Shown: positions 33,612 to 41,903, counted from the first letter of the stretch. The stretch is DNA of 64,000 nucleotides from JBFWRI01 sp050248995 (GCA_050248995.1 JBFWRI010000008.1:1-64000); one strand, 5' to 3'. Program-made: numbers and translations. The notes: generated by a model from the letters alone, not told the origin.

Positions 33612-33712
33612 CATACGCTTACACAGTCAAGTCAGCCTGCTGCCATAGGTTGTTTTGAATCACAGAATTATGAAATATCATTAAGTATCAAGCAATTAGT
33701 CGTTCCGACTCT

Positions 33713-33779
33713 TTAACGGTTTGTTTTGGTCTGTAGTATAGCCTGACTGTGGGAAATGCCTGATTGGGGGGCAATAGAC
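33713..33779 (+). promoter_or_regulatory. Conserved promoter/leader of the modular protein gene at 33780
   Basis: TTTAACGGTTTGTTTTGGTC, TATAGCCTGACTGTGGGAA and TGCCTGATTGGGGGGCA repeat the leader of the 31605 gene almost base for base, at the same distance from a GTG. This is why GTG 33780 is chosen over the ATG at 33756, which lies inside the repeated block. The 33612-33712 stretch before it holds no gene. Confidence 0.6.
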
Positions 33780-35468
33780 GTGTCGGGGCTGACAGTAATA
33801 AAAATAATGTGTTTGCGCTGCATGACGCTCGCTGCACTTTGTGTAGTGCTTGCTGCCCCTGCTTATGCCACCCCGCCGCGCGAATTCGAGCCGATTGATC
33901 CCTATGACAGACCGTTCCCCGAGATTCCCGATATTCAGCTGCCGTCCACCGACGGTGTGGGCAACACGGTTGGCGGTACCGCTACCGATGCTAACGAACA
34001 GGTCGTGGAGCCTGTTGTTGAAACTGTCAAAGATCTACTGACGGACACCAGCCAGATTGCTTCAGCAGCTGCTACTGCCCTGCGCCGTGATTTAATTGCA
34101 GCACTGGGTGTTGACATCGCAAATGGTGGCGTTCTGCCTTTTGGCGTCAGCAATGCGCTGGTTGACCGCCATGGCATGTGCCGCTGGTTGGATAATGCCA
34201 GCAGTGTCGATTACTTTGTGCCTCTTCGCACTGCTGCGGAATGGGCCGCTTTCGTTAACAACGCGCCACCCAACGTTACGCGCGCTGCCTGCTGTCCGGC
34301 GCGCAGTGTTACGCTGGTGGCGTCCGACGGGCAGTCGGTCAGCTTCAACCTTGATACGGGGCGCGAAGGCGCAACATCCGAACTGGGCGTGCAATCGCTC
34401 AGTCATGTCTTTACATTGGCCGATTCATCGACCGAAACCGTCAGCGAAGTTTATGTCTGCCAGGGCGAAGTATGGACGGGCCAAGGCGTGACACGCGATG
34501 GCGAGGAGACAGAAGAAGTCCCTGGCGATTGGGCAAACGCTGGCTGTGGTGGCGCAATTTCGACAGGCTTTAACTGTGTATCAGCAGAACCTGTATTCAC
34601 GACTTGTCCAGCGGGTACGATGGCGCAGGAATCGACCTTGCCGATGATGGATTATGACTGCCCCGGTGAAGACGGCTACATCCTTGCGCCAGTAGCAGGC
34701 CGCTGTGTAGCCGATGCGTCATGCGCAGTGCCTGAAGAGCCCGAGGTGGTGGATGGCTGCTTTGTAGGTCAGGACCTGTTGTTTATTCAGGATGTGACGG
34801 GGTCGTACAAGGACGATATTCCAAACCTGAATAGCGCCTTTAGCGCGCTGGCTACGGATCCGCGCGTTAGCGAGTGGGGCTTCGGGGTTATGACTTTCGG
34901 GCCTCAAAATGACACGCATAATAACTTTATGAGTATGGCAGATAGCAAGTTAGGCAGCTTCAGTTACCGCAAACTTCTGCAACCAAGCAAGTTGCGAGGC
35001 AATTCGAAGTCGCAGATGCAGGCCATGGAGTATGCGTTGAAGACTTATACAAGGACAAGCGGCCGCCTTGCTGTTGTATTGGCAACAGATGATGCTGACT
35101 TTGGTAACGATTTCCTGAGCAGCCGACTTCCTGCAGCCACCCTGCTGCGCGCAGCCAATGCCGAGCTATTCGTGCTGCAAGGTACGCTACCGGGTAAAGA
35201 AACCGATGTGCGCCTCTTTTATCAGAAGTTCATGAACGACAACCAGATCAACGGCCGCATCGTGCCGCTGACGGCGAACTCGGCGAACCTTTACGACAAG
35301 ATCATCGAAACCGTGTGCGATGGATCGGCGCCACCGCCACCACCGCCGCCGCCGCTGAATACGACGCCTGACCCTGATACCGGGACCAGCATATGCGATA
35401 TGAAGCCGTGGATGTGCGAAGACCTGGGTAGCGTTGCCGACCGATTTAGTGGTTATTCTATCTACTAA
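33780..35468 (+). CDS. Exported modular protein with von Willebrand A-like domain, family member 3
   Basis: 562 residues from GTG 33780. It has a signal peptide with cleavage after PAYA (residue 30). The family domain is at about 112-236 (GMCRWLDN, AEWAAFVNNAP, ACCPA, SDGQSVSFNLDTGREG, LSHVFTL, VYVCQGEVWTGQGV). A short cysteine-rich part follows, then residues 330-512 form a vWA-like domain: the metal-site DVTGS at 338-342, a central MTFG segment and LATDDAD at 435-440. A run of prolines and the tail ICDMKPWMCEDLG close it. A vWA domain in an exported protein usually means metal-dependent adhesion or protein binding; that role is inferred. Confidence 0.78.
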   Translation: MSGLTVIKIMCLRCMTLAALCVVLAAPAYATPPREFEPIDPYDRPFPEIPDIQLPSTDGVGNTVGGTATDANEQVVEPVVETVKDLLTDTSQIASAAATALRRDLIAALGVDIANGGVLPFGVSNALVDRHGMCRWLDNASSVDYFVPLRTAAEWAAFVNNAPPNVTRAACCPARSVTLVASDGQSVSFNLDTGREGATSELGVQSLSHVFTLADSSTETVSEVYVCQGEVWTGQGVTRDGEETEEVPGDWANAGCGGAISTGFNCVSAEPVFTTCPAGTMAQESTLPMMDYDCPGEDGYILAPVAGRCVADASCAVPEEPEVVDGCFVGQDLLFIQDVTGSYKDDIPNLNSAFSALATDPRVSEWGFGVMTFGPQNDTHNNFMSMADSKLGSFSYRKLLQPSKLRGNSKSQMQAMEYALKTYTRTSGRLAVVLATDDADFGNDFLSSRLPAATLLRAANAELFVLQGTLPGKETDVRLFYQKFMNDNQINGRIVPLTANSANLYDKIIETVCDGSAPPPPPPPPLNTTPDPDTGTSICDMKPWMCEDLGSVADRFSGYSIY

Positions 35469-35516
35469 TCAGTACAATACTATTATAAATCAATTAGTTA
35501 TAATATTTCCGGGTAT

Positions 35517-35584
35517 TTAACATTTAATTTTATCTATCCCTGTATTCTCAGTATGGGAATTGCCTGTTTTTGGGGGGCATAGGG
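35517..35584 (+). promoter_or_regulatory. Conserved promoter/leader of the modular protein gene at 35585
   Basis: TTAACATTTAATTTT at 35517 keeps the TTAA-N7-TTTT geometry. GTATGGGAATTGCCTG then TTTTTGGGGGGCA end a few bases before GTG 35585. The sequence between has drifted more than in the 31605 and 33780 leaders. The upstream TTG at 35570 lies within the G tract and is rejected as the start. Confidence 0.55.
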
Positions 35585-37240
35585 GTGTTGGGTTTCAAGG
35601 CCATATCTGTAACCGCGTTACGCTGCATGGCAGCAGCCTTCCTTTGCATGCTCGTTTTTGCGTTGCCCGCCCATGCAGTTGAACAGCCGGGCGGAGACGA
35701 TCCGCTTGTGCGCAACAGCCTGCAGCAGGATCGTAATATGGATATCGGCAACGGCGGCGCCCTGAGTGCTGGCGCGCAGAACGTTCTGGTCGATAAGTGG
35801 GGCCAGTGCCGTTGGCTGGATAACGCCGATGACCAGATTTACCTTGTACCCTATCGCAGCAGTGCCGAGTGGGCCGCGTTCCTGAATAATGCTCCGTCAC
35901 TGATTACGCGCGCCCGCTGCTGCCCAGCGCGGACCATCACGTTGTCGGCATCCGACGGACAGTCAGTGAACTTTGATATTGATACGGGCCGTGAAGGCGG
36001 TGCCGGAGTGCTGGGCGCACGGTCATTTAGTCATACCTTCACACTGGCCGATTCATCCACCGAGACTGTCAGTGAAGTCTATATCTGCCAGAACGAAGTA
36101 TGGACCGGTCAGGGCCCGACTACGGTAACGACACCCGGCGATTGCGGCGCCTATAGCCATGGCGATACATGGTGGGTTGATGGTGCCACGGAACACACGG
36201 ATACGGATATCGTTTGCCCGGACGGCCAGGCTGGTATTCACCGCGATTACTTCCAGATGCAAAATCAATATATCTGTAACAGCGGTTCATCGGACCCGAC
36301 CGGAGTGACGCAAACAGTTGATGTGGGTGGCGACGAGGATATCTGTCCGCCATCGACCGACTTTGACGAATTCGTTTTTGCCAGCAGCTGCGAAGCGGTG
36401 ATGGGTGCCGTGAAGTCGTGTGTCAGCGATGGCACATCTTGCGTAACGCCAAAAAATGGCCCGGGCATCGTGCAACCGATGAATCGCGCATCGCACGATG
36501 GCATGTGGTGCAGTTCGATCGCCTCGCACGATACGGGCCTGGATGGTGCCAAGTCGGTATTCGATCTGGCGGATGTGATGAGCCGTGCGCCCGCGGGCCC
36601 TGTGCTGGTTATCTTGCCGGTTGACCCATGGGGCGGCCTGCGTACGAAGGAGTACGCCCACCATGTGGCGAGCCCGACAATGCCAAGTTACATTTATGAT
36701 GTTGGATATCCTTCGCCTACGTACGGCGCTACGGGAAGCGTAGCGGCAATCAAGATGGTAATCACCGACCGCAACGTCAGTCAGTCGAAAACCATCACCC
36801 AGTCAACCGTGGCTCTGGTCAGCGGTCGTCCGGAAGACTTGTCGCAGAACATCACCATCAAGCTTAATTACGATGGCAGCACCAAGCAAATGGCGATCGA
36901 GTATGGCCGCAGCGGCCGCTGGATGAAGAACAACTTCACGCCGTGGCAGAGCCAGCTTGAGAAGGGTTGGGGTAACGGCAAGGTCTGGAGCGAAGTGCGC
37001 GTCATGGCGCCGGTGCGCCCTGTGTGTGGTGCCGGGTATTGCGGCAGCATCCCGCCCCTTGAGGCGCGTTGTGTCCTTGGCACGCCCAGCACAGTGACAA
37101 CGTATAATATTCCGCCGGCCGAGCAGGTTCTGTTTGGCCCGACCGTTCGCCACACGTGGACGTGTATGGGCCCTGAGGGCGATACGGCGTCGTGCGTATC
37201 GCAGGATGGCGGCCTGTGCGGCATGAGCTTTGGTATGTAG
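35585..37240 (+). CDS. Large exported modular protein, family member 4
   Basis: 551 residues from GTG 35585. It has a signal peptide with cleavage after PAHA (about residue 31). The family domain follows at once (about 48-165): NGGALSAGAQNVLV, GQCRWLDN, LVPYRSSAEWAAFLNNAP, RCCPARTITL, SDGQSVNFDIDTGREG, VYICQNEVWTGQG. Next comes a CGAYSHGDTWWVDG ... CPDGQAG ... YICN block resembling one in the 29531 product. The rest is beta-rich and ends with TWTCMGPEGDTASC, a motif also seen in the 29531 product. The next gene starts 6 bp later, so these two are co-transcribed. Function unknown. Confidence 0.75.
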   Translation: MLGFKAISVTALRCMAAAFLCMLVFALPAHAVEQPGGDDPLVRNSLQQDRNMDIGNGGALSAGAQNVLVDKWGQCRWLDNADDQIYLVPYRSSAEWAAFLNNAPSLITRARCCPARTITLSASDGQSVNFDIDTGREGGAGVLGARSFSHTFTLADSSTETVSEVYICQNEVWTGQGPTTVTTPGDCGAYSHGDTWWVDGATEHTDTDIVCPDGQAGIHRDYFQMQNQYICNSGSSDPTGVTQTVDVGGDEDICPPSTDFDEFVFASSCEAVMGAVKSCVSDGTSCVTPKNGPGIVQPMNRASHDGMWCSSIASHDTGLDGAKSVFDLADVMSRAPAGPVLVILPVDPWGGLRTKEYAHHVASPTMPSYIYDVGYPSPTYGATGSVAAIKMVITDRNVSQSKTITQSTVALVSGRPEDLSQNITIKLNYDGSTKQMAIEYGRSGRWMKNNFTPWQSQLEKGWGNGKVWSEVRVMAPVRPVCGAGYCGSIPPLEARCVLGTPSTVTTYNIPPAEQVLFGPTVRHTWTCMGPEGDTASCVSQDGGLCGMSFGM

Positions 37241-37246
37241 GAAATC

Positions 37247-38251
37247 ATGAAGCGGTTCATGACACGGAAAAACATTATAGCTGTGCCCAACCTGTCTGGT
37301 GTGGCGTTACTGCTTCTGTACAGCATTTTTGTTGGTTCCATTGCGCACGCTCAGGAGCAGCAAGGGCTTTCTAATTACCCCGTACGCAATGATCTGCAAC
37401 AAGACCGCAATATGAGCATCAGCAACGGTGGTGCATTGAGCGTTGGTGCCCAGAACGTTCTGGTCGACCAATGGGGCCAGTGCCGCTGGCTGGATAACGC
37501 CGATAACAAGGTTTACCTTGTGCCCTACCGCAGCAGCACTGAATGGGCTGCGTTCCTGAATCACGCGCCTGCACTTATTACCCGTGCGCGATGCTGCCCG
37601 GCCCGCACCGTGAGTTTGACAGCATCAGACGGCCAGTCGGCGAGTTTTGATCTTGATACGGGCCGTGTCGGCGCAGGCAATATGCTGGGTGTACGTTCGC
37701 TAAGCCACGTCTTCACGTTGGCAGATGCGTCCACCGAGACCGTTAGCGAGATTTTCGTCTGCCAGGATGGTGTATGGACCGGGCAGGGTGTTGTGCGCGA
37801 TGGCGAACCGGTTGAAGAGCCTGAAGTGCCTGAAACCCCCGATGAGCCGGTGCTGCCGGAAGAAGACCCACCGGTTATCGAGGCAGAAACCTGTGTGCCG
37901 ACCAATGAGGAGTGGAATTTCTTTGGCTGGTATGAAAGCTGGGAAGGCGCCTGTGCTGAGCGCGTACGCGCCGCTGCTGAACTGGGATCACTGACGCCTG
38001 CAGAGAGGGTAGAGCTTGCCACCTATTCAGTTGGGCGCATCGTGCGGATGTTCATTGATCTGCCGCCGTGCCCTGCCGAAGGTGTTGCCATCAGTACCGG
38101 GGCCTGTATCACACGCGTCACCGTCAGGGACTCGCGGACGATTGGCAACATGGGCCCGATGCCGTGGTATTGCTCGGTGAAAGTCAGGTCATGCAGCGGC
38201 CCGCCTGAGCTGCGTGCGTATGAGTCTCCCTTCATGGAACTGGCAGATTAA
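37247..38251 (+). CDS. Exported modular protein, family member 5 (short)
   Basis: 334 residues. It has a signal peptide (positively charged start, hydrophobic residues 14-29, cleavage near AHA). The family domain (about 55-185) is the closest match to that of the 35585 product: NGGALSVGAQNVLV, GQCRWLDNADN, LVPYRSSTEWAAFLNHAP, RCCPART, SDGQSASFDLDTGR, IFVCQDGVWTGQGV. A Pro/Glu linker (EPEVPETPDEPVLPEEDPP) leads to a C-terminal domain of 120 residues with cysteines at TCVPT, GACAER, PPCPAE, GACITR and YCSVKVRSC. It lacks its own leader and is read with 35585. A tight terminator follows. Confidence 0.75.
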   Translation: MKRFMTRKNIIAVPNLSGVALLLLYSIFVGSIAHAQEQQGLSNYPVRNDLQQDRNMSISNGGALSVGAQNVLVDQWGQCRWLDNADNKVYLVPYRSSTEWAAFLNHAPALITRARCCPARTVSLTASDGQSASFDLDTGRVGAGNMLGVRSLSHVFTLADASTETVSEIFVCQDGVWTGQGVVRDGEPVEEPEVPETPDEPVLPEEDPPVIEAETCVPTNEEWNFFGWYESWEGACAERVRAAAELGSLTPAERVELATYSVGRIVRMFIDLPPCPAEGVAISTGACITRVTVRDSRTIGNMGPMPWYCSVKVRSCSGPPELRAYESPFMELAD

Positions 38252-38267
38252 ATCTTGTGACAGAAAT

Positions 38268-38300
38268 AAAAAGGCCGGGAATTTCTTCCCGGCCTTTTTT
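38268..38300. terminator. Bidirectional terminator
   Basis: AAAAAGGCCGGGAA and TTCCCGGCCTTTTTT form a 14-bp stem with a TTTC loop, with T tracts in both directions. It ends the modular-protein transcript (+) and the nrdB transcript (-), which converge here. Confidence 0.93.
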
Positions 38301-38324
38301 GTGTCTGGAGCGACTACATAAACT

Positions 38325-39338
38325 TTAAAAAACCTCTTCCCATGTGCCTTGGGTGGCGGCCTTTGAATATTCGGTGGCGCGGGCTTCGAAGAAGTTGGCG
38401 TGTTCAACACCGTTCATCATCTCATCCATCCACGGCAGCGGATTCTTGTTGGTGCCATACAGCGGCTTCAGGCCTAGCTGGCCCAGGCGGCGGTCGGCGA
38501 TGTAGCGGATGTAAGCCTTCACTTCGTCGCTGGTTAGACCTTCGATGCCACCCATTTCGAAGGCGAGGTCGATGAATGCATCTTCGTGTTCGACGATCGT
38601 GTCGCAGACTTCCAGCAGCGCCTGGTCTAGTTCAGGTCCCTGGATCTGCGGGTTTTCCTGAACGAAGGTCTTGAACAGGCGCATGATTGACTGGCAGTGC
38701 AGGGTTTCATCGCGCACTGACCAGGTGACAATCTGGCCCATACCCTTCATTTTACCGAAGCGCGGGAAGTTCATCAGGATCGCGAACGAAGCAAACAGCT
38801 GCAGGCCTTCGGTGAACGCGCCAAAAGCGGCCAGCGTTTTGGCGATTTCAAACGGGTTATCGACGCTGAAGGTGTGCATGTAATCGTACTTGTCCTTCAT
38901 CTGCTTGTACTTCATGAAGGCCGAGTATTCGGTTTCGGGCATGCCGATGGTGTCGAGCAGGTGGCTGTAGGCGGCCACATGCACGGTTTCCATGTTTGCG
39001 AACGCCGTCAGCATCATGACGATCTCGGTCGGCTGGAATACCTGACTGTACTGCTTGTTGTAGCAGTTGTTCACTTCAACGTCGGCCTGCGTGAAGAAGC
39101 GGAAGATCTGGGTCAGCAGGTTGCGCTCGGCAGCGGTCAGCTTCTTTTGCCAGTCCTTGACGTCGTCTGTCATCGGCACTTCTTCCGGCAACCAGTGCAG
39201 CTGCTGCTGTTTCAGCCATGCTTCATAAGCCCACGGATACTTGAACGGCTTGTAAACCGGGTTCGGCGTCATCAGTTGGCAAAGGTGCTGGGTATCTTCC
39301 ATCTTGGCGGCTGCAAATGTCATAAAAGTGAACTCCAT
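38325..39338 (-). CDS. nrdB: Class Ia ribonucleotide reductase, beta subunit
   Basis: 337 residues. It carries the diiron centre and tyrosyl radical for ribonucleotide reduction. ADVEV supplies the first Asp; METVHVAAYSH supplies Glu, His and the radical Tyr at E. coli R2 spacing (the Asp to Glu distance is 31, the same as E. coli D84-E115). EHEDAF and related helices carry the second half of the iron site. The C-terminus ends in the acidic/aromatic tail needed to bind the alpha subunit (GTWEEVF). A start at ATG 39323 is possible, with GGAG before it. It is downstream of nrdA, separated by 75 bp with a strong hairpin. Confidence 0.95.
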   Translation of the reverse strand: MEFTFMTFAAAKMEDTQHLCQLMTPNPVYKPFKYPWAYEAWLKQQQLHWLPEEVPMTDDVKDWQKKLTAAERNLLTQIFRFFTQADVEVNNCYNKQYSQVFQPTEIVMMLTAFANMETVHVAAYSHLLDTIGMPETEYSAFMKYKQMKDKYDYMHTFSVDNPFEIAKTLAAFGAFTEGLQLFASFAILMNFPRFGKMKGMGQIVTWSVRDETLHCQSIMRLFKTFVQENPQIQGPELDQALLEVCDTIVEHEDAFIDLAFEMGGIEGLTSDEVKAYIRYIADRRLGQLGLKPLYGTNKNPLPWMDEMMNGVEHANFFEARATEYSKAATQGTWEEVF

Positions 39339-39365
39339 ACATAGAACGAATAGGCGGGTTTGTTA

Positions 39366-39402
39366 CCCCACTTTATTCCCTGATTGGAAGAATAAAGTGG
39401 GG
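39366..39402. other. Perfect inverted repeat between nrdA and nrdB
   Basis: CCCCACTTTATTC and GAATAAAGTGGGG form a 13-bp perfect stem with an 11-base loop, just after the nrdA stop and before nrdB. On the nrd strand the stem is not followed by a T run, so it is more likely an mRNA-processing or differential-stability element, or a weak attenuator, than a full terminator. Confidence 0.75.
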
Positions 39403-39413
39403 CGGCTTGCCTT

Positions 39414-41297
39414 TTATTGGCAGGCCAGACATTCCTCGTATTTATTTTCTTCTTCTTTGGCCGCTGCGCCGCCCAGTTCCTGCAGGGGCAGGTACGGCTC
39501 TTTTTGTTTTTCTTCAACGGCACGCTTGCCGGCGTCTTTCACCAGATCGCTGGTGAAGCTGCTTTCAGCGCGTTGCAGCGACTTCGAGCGGCAGTAATAC
39601 ATCGTCTTCACGCCGCGCTGCCACGCCATCATGTGGATCTGGTGCAGGTCCTTCTTATGCACGTCGGCCGGCAGGAACACGTTGAGCGACTGCGCCTGGC
39701 AAATGTACGGCGTGCGGTCGGCGGCCAGTTCGATGATCCAGCGCTGGTCGAGTTCGAACGCGGTCTTGAACACCATCTTTTCCTGATCGGTCAGGAAGTC
39801 GAGGTGCTGGACCGAGCCGCCCTTCAGCGTGATCGAGCTCCATGTGTCGTCATCGTTCTTGCCATGCGCTTCAAGGATCTGCATCAGCCACTTGTTGCGG
39901 ACCGGGAAGCTGCCCGACAACGTTTTGTGCGTATAGCTGTTGGTGACCATTGGCTCGATGCCCGGGCTTGAACCGCCGCAGATGATGCTGATGCTTGCCG
40001 TTGGTGCAACCGCCAGCTTGTTCGAGAAGCGCTCGTTGATCCCGTAGTCGGCAGCATCGGGGCAAGCGCCGCGTTCGGCGGCCAACTTTTGCGACGCGGC
40101 GTCGGCCTGGCGCTTGATCTGCGAGAACATCTTGGTGTTCCAGACCTTGGCCATAACCGATTCCATCGCCACGTTCTGCGACTGCAGGAACGAGTGGAAG
40201 CCCATGACGCCCAGACCCACCGAACGTTCACGCATGGCTGAGTACGCCGCATTGCTGTGGCCGCCTGATATCTGCATCGATTGTTCGATAAAGCTTTGCA
40301 GCACGTTATCAAGGAAGCGCAGGCAGTCTTCCACCAGTGTCGGGTGGTTCTGCCATTCAAGGTAGGTTTCAAGGTTGAGCGAGCTAAGGCAGCACACAGC
40401 CGTGCGGTTCTTGCCGAAGCGGTCGATACCGGTTGGTAGCGTGATTTCGCTGCACAGGTTGCTGGTTTTGACCGTCAGGCCGGCCAGTTTCTGGTGTTCG
40501 GGAATCGCGCGGTTCACATGATCGCTGAAGATCAGGTACGGTTCGCCGGTTTCAACGCGCGCCGTCAGGATGCGGATCCACAGCTGGCGTGCGTTGATCT
40601 TGCGGATGATGTGGCCATCCTTCGGCGAGATCAGTGCCCACTCCTCGTCATTCTGCACAGCGCGCATGAACGCGTCGGGCACCAGAACGCCGTGGTGCAG
40701 GTTCAGCGTTTTGCGGTTGGTATCACCACCAGTGGGGCGGCGGATTTCGATGAACTCTTCAATTTCAGGGTGGTGCACATCAAGGTACACGGCAGCCGAA
40801 CCACGACGCAGTGAACCTTGCGAGATCGCCAGCGTCTGGCTGTCCATCACCTTCATGAAAGGTACGACGCCGGATGTCTTGCCGACCTGGCCAATCTTTT
40901 CACCGATCGAGCGCAAGTTGCCCCAATAGGTGCCGATGCCGCCGCCGCGCGCTGCCAGCCACGCGTTTTCACTCCATATATTGACGATGCCCTCAAGGCT
41001 GTCGGGCACTTCGTTCAGGAAGCATGAAATGGGCAGGCCGCGATCGGTCCCGCCGTTCGACAGCACGGGGGTGGCCGGCATGAACCACAGGTTGCTTATA
41101 TAGTCATACAGGCGCTGGGCATGGGCCGTATCGTCGGCATAGGCCATGGCGACGCGGGCGAACATGTCCTGCGGGTCTTCGCCGGGCAGCAGGTAGCGGT
41201 CGGCCAGGGTATCCATACCGAATTTGGTCAGTTTGGCATTCCGAGAGCGATCGACGACAACCTTGGCACCGTGTTGAACCTGTACGACATCAAGCAT
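39414..41297 (-). CDS. nrdA: Class Ia ribonucleotide reductase, alpha subunit
   Basis: 627 residues, shorter than E. coli NrdA because it lacks the N-terminal ATP cone: the protein opens at LTKFGMDTLADRYLL. Visible active-site elements are LSNGGTDRGLPISCFLN (the first redox Cys), the NLCSEITLP segment carrying the radical Cys and Glu, and YYCRSKSL near the C-terminus. The tail ECLACQ carries the CxxC pair that re-reduces the active site. GGAG precedes the ATG. Loss of the ATP cone implies no dATP overall-activity control of the usual kind. It is transcribed with nrdB. Confidence 0.95.
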   Translation of the reverse strand: MLDVVQVQHGAKVVVDRSRNAKLTKFGMDTLADRYLLPGEDPQDMFARVAMAYADDTAHAQRLYDYISNLWFMPATPVLSNGGTDRGLPISCFLNEVPDSLEGIVNIWSENAWLAARGGGIGTYWGNLRSIGEKIGQVGKTSGVVPFMKVMDSQTLAISQGSLRRGSAAVYLDVHHPEIEEFIEIRRPTGGDTNRKTLNLHHGVLVPDAFMRAVQNDEEWALISPKDGHIIRKINARQLWIRILTARVETGEPYLIFSDHVNRAIPEHQKLAGLTVKTSNLCSEITLPTGIDRFGKNRTAVCCLSSLNLETYLEWQNHPTLVEDCLRFLDNVLQSFIEQSMQISGGHSNAAYSAMRERSVGLGVMGFHSFLQSQNVAMESVMAKVWNTKMFSQIKRQADAASQKLAAERGACPDAADYGINERFSNKLAVAPTASISIICGGSSPGIEPMVTNSYTHKTLSGSFPVRNKWLMQILEAHGKNDDDTWSSITLKGGSVQHLDFLTDQEKMVFKTAFELDQRWIIELAADRTPYICQAQSLNVFLPADVHKKDLHQIHMMAWQRGVKTMYYCRSKSLQRAESSFTSDLVKDAGKRAVEEKQKEPYLPLQELGGAAAKEEENKYEECLACQ

Positions 41298-41400
41298 TGG
41301 GTTTCTCCTCTCATCTTAAGTAGTTCTTCCCACCCCTGAGAAAAACCGAAAAATTTACCGCTCGGGGCCAACTCACCCCAAGGTTTAGTATCTAAAACAA

Positions 41401-41423
41401 CCACCATATACCATATATGGTGG
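41401..41423. promoter_or_regulatory. Perfect palindrome in nrdA leader
   Basis: CCACCATATA and TATATGGTGG are 10-bp perfect inverted arms around CCA, about 105-125 bp upstream of the nrdA start. It could be an operator or a leader-RNA hairpin. Its sequence is not a standard NrdR box. The regulator is unknown. Confidence 0.5.
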
Positions 41424-41630
41424 GTAGTGTATGGAAGCGTCATCAGACTCAGTTGTGGTGAATCCAGTGACAATATTTAGGCTATCATAAAACTGTGACC
41501 TGTCACGCCTCAAAGAAGCCATTTTTGAGCCCGTAAACATTAACGTTTTTTGATGTTAACCGAAAAATTCAGGAAAACCGGGACAATTTCGTTTTCGTGG
41601 TCTGCGTAATTTTATTGCTTATATACTTGG

Positions 41631-41673
41631 CAACATATAGTGCGGTTTCTTGAAGATGCACACTATATGTAGT
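41631..41673. promoter_or_regulatory. Paired NrdR-like boxes upstream of nrdA
   Basis: AACATATAGTGC (41632-41643) and ACACTATATGTAG (41660-41672) are oppositely oriented matches to the ACACTATAT-type core of NrdR boxes, with centres about 28 bp (close to three helical turns) apart. NrdR represses ribonucleotide reductase genes. They lie about 340 bp before nrdA, so a long leader, or a second target such as the gene at 41904, is implied. The rest of 41298-41903 shows no gene. Confidence 0.5.
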
Positions 41674-41757
41674 AACTGTAGGGATATAGTCCGCCCTGCT
41701 GCCCATCGGCCTTTTGCAGGGCGCAGAATTGCTAGCACGATAGGAATTTAGTCAAGT

Positions 41758-41777
41758 TATCCACAACCTGTGGATGT
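41758..41777. promoter_or_regulatory. DnaA box upstream of nrdA / SBP gene
   Basis: TTATCCACA at 41758-41766 is a perfect DnaA box, followed by TGTGGATGT at 41769-41777 (7 of 9) in inverted orientation. DnaA is known to control nrdAB in E. coli; a similar role here is an inference. Confidence 0.5.
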
Positions 41778-41903
41778 GTAGGCAGACAACCGGAGCGGGG
41801 CACAGGCTGATTCTGGTCATGAATCAGGGGGCGGGTGAGTCGCCAGCGTCTGGCGAGCACGCTGTGCCGTGCTAAGGTGCGCGCAGTTATAAAGGAGACC
41901 CCG

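Noticed and set aside
33756..33779. ATG 33756 as start of the vWA-like protein
   Set aside because: It falls inside the leader block repeated before the 31605 gene; GTG 33780 gives the same geometry as its relatives.
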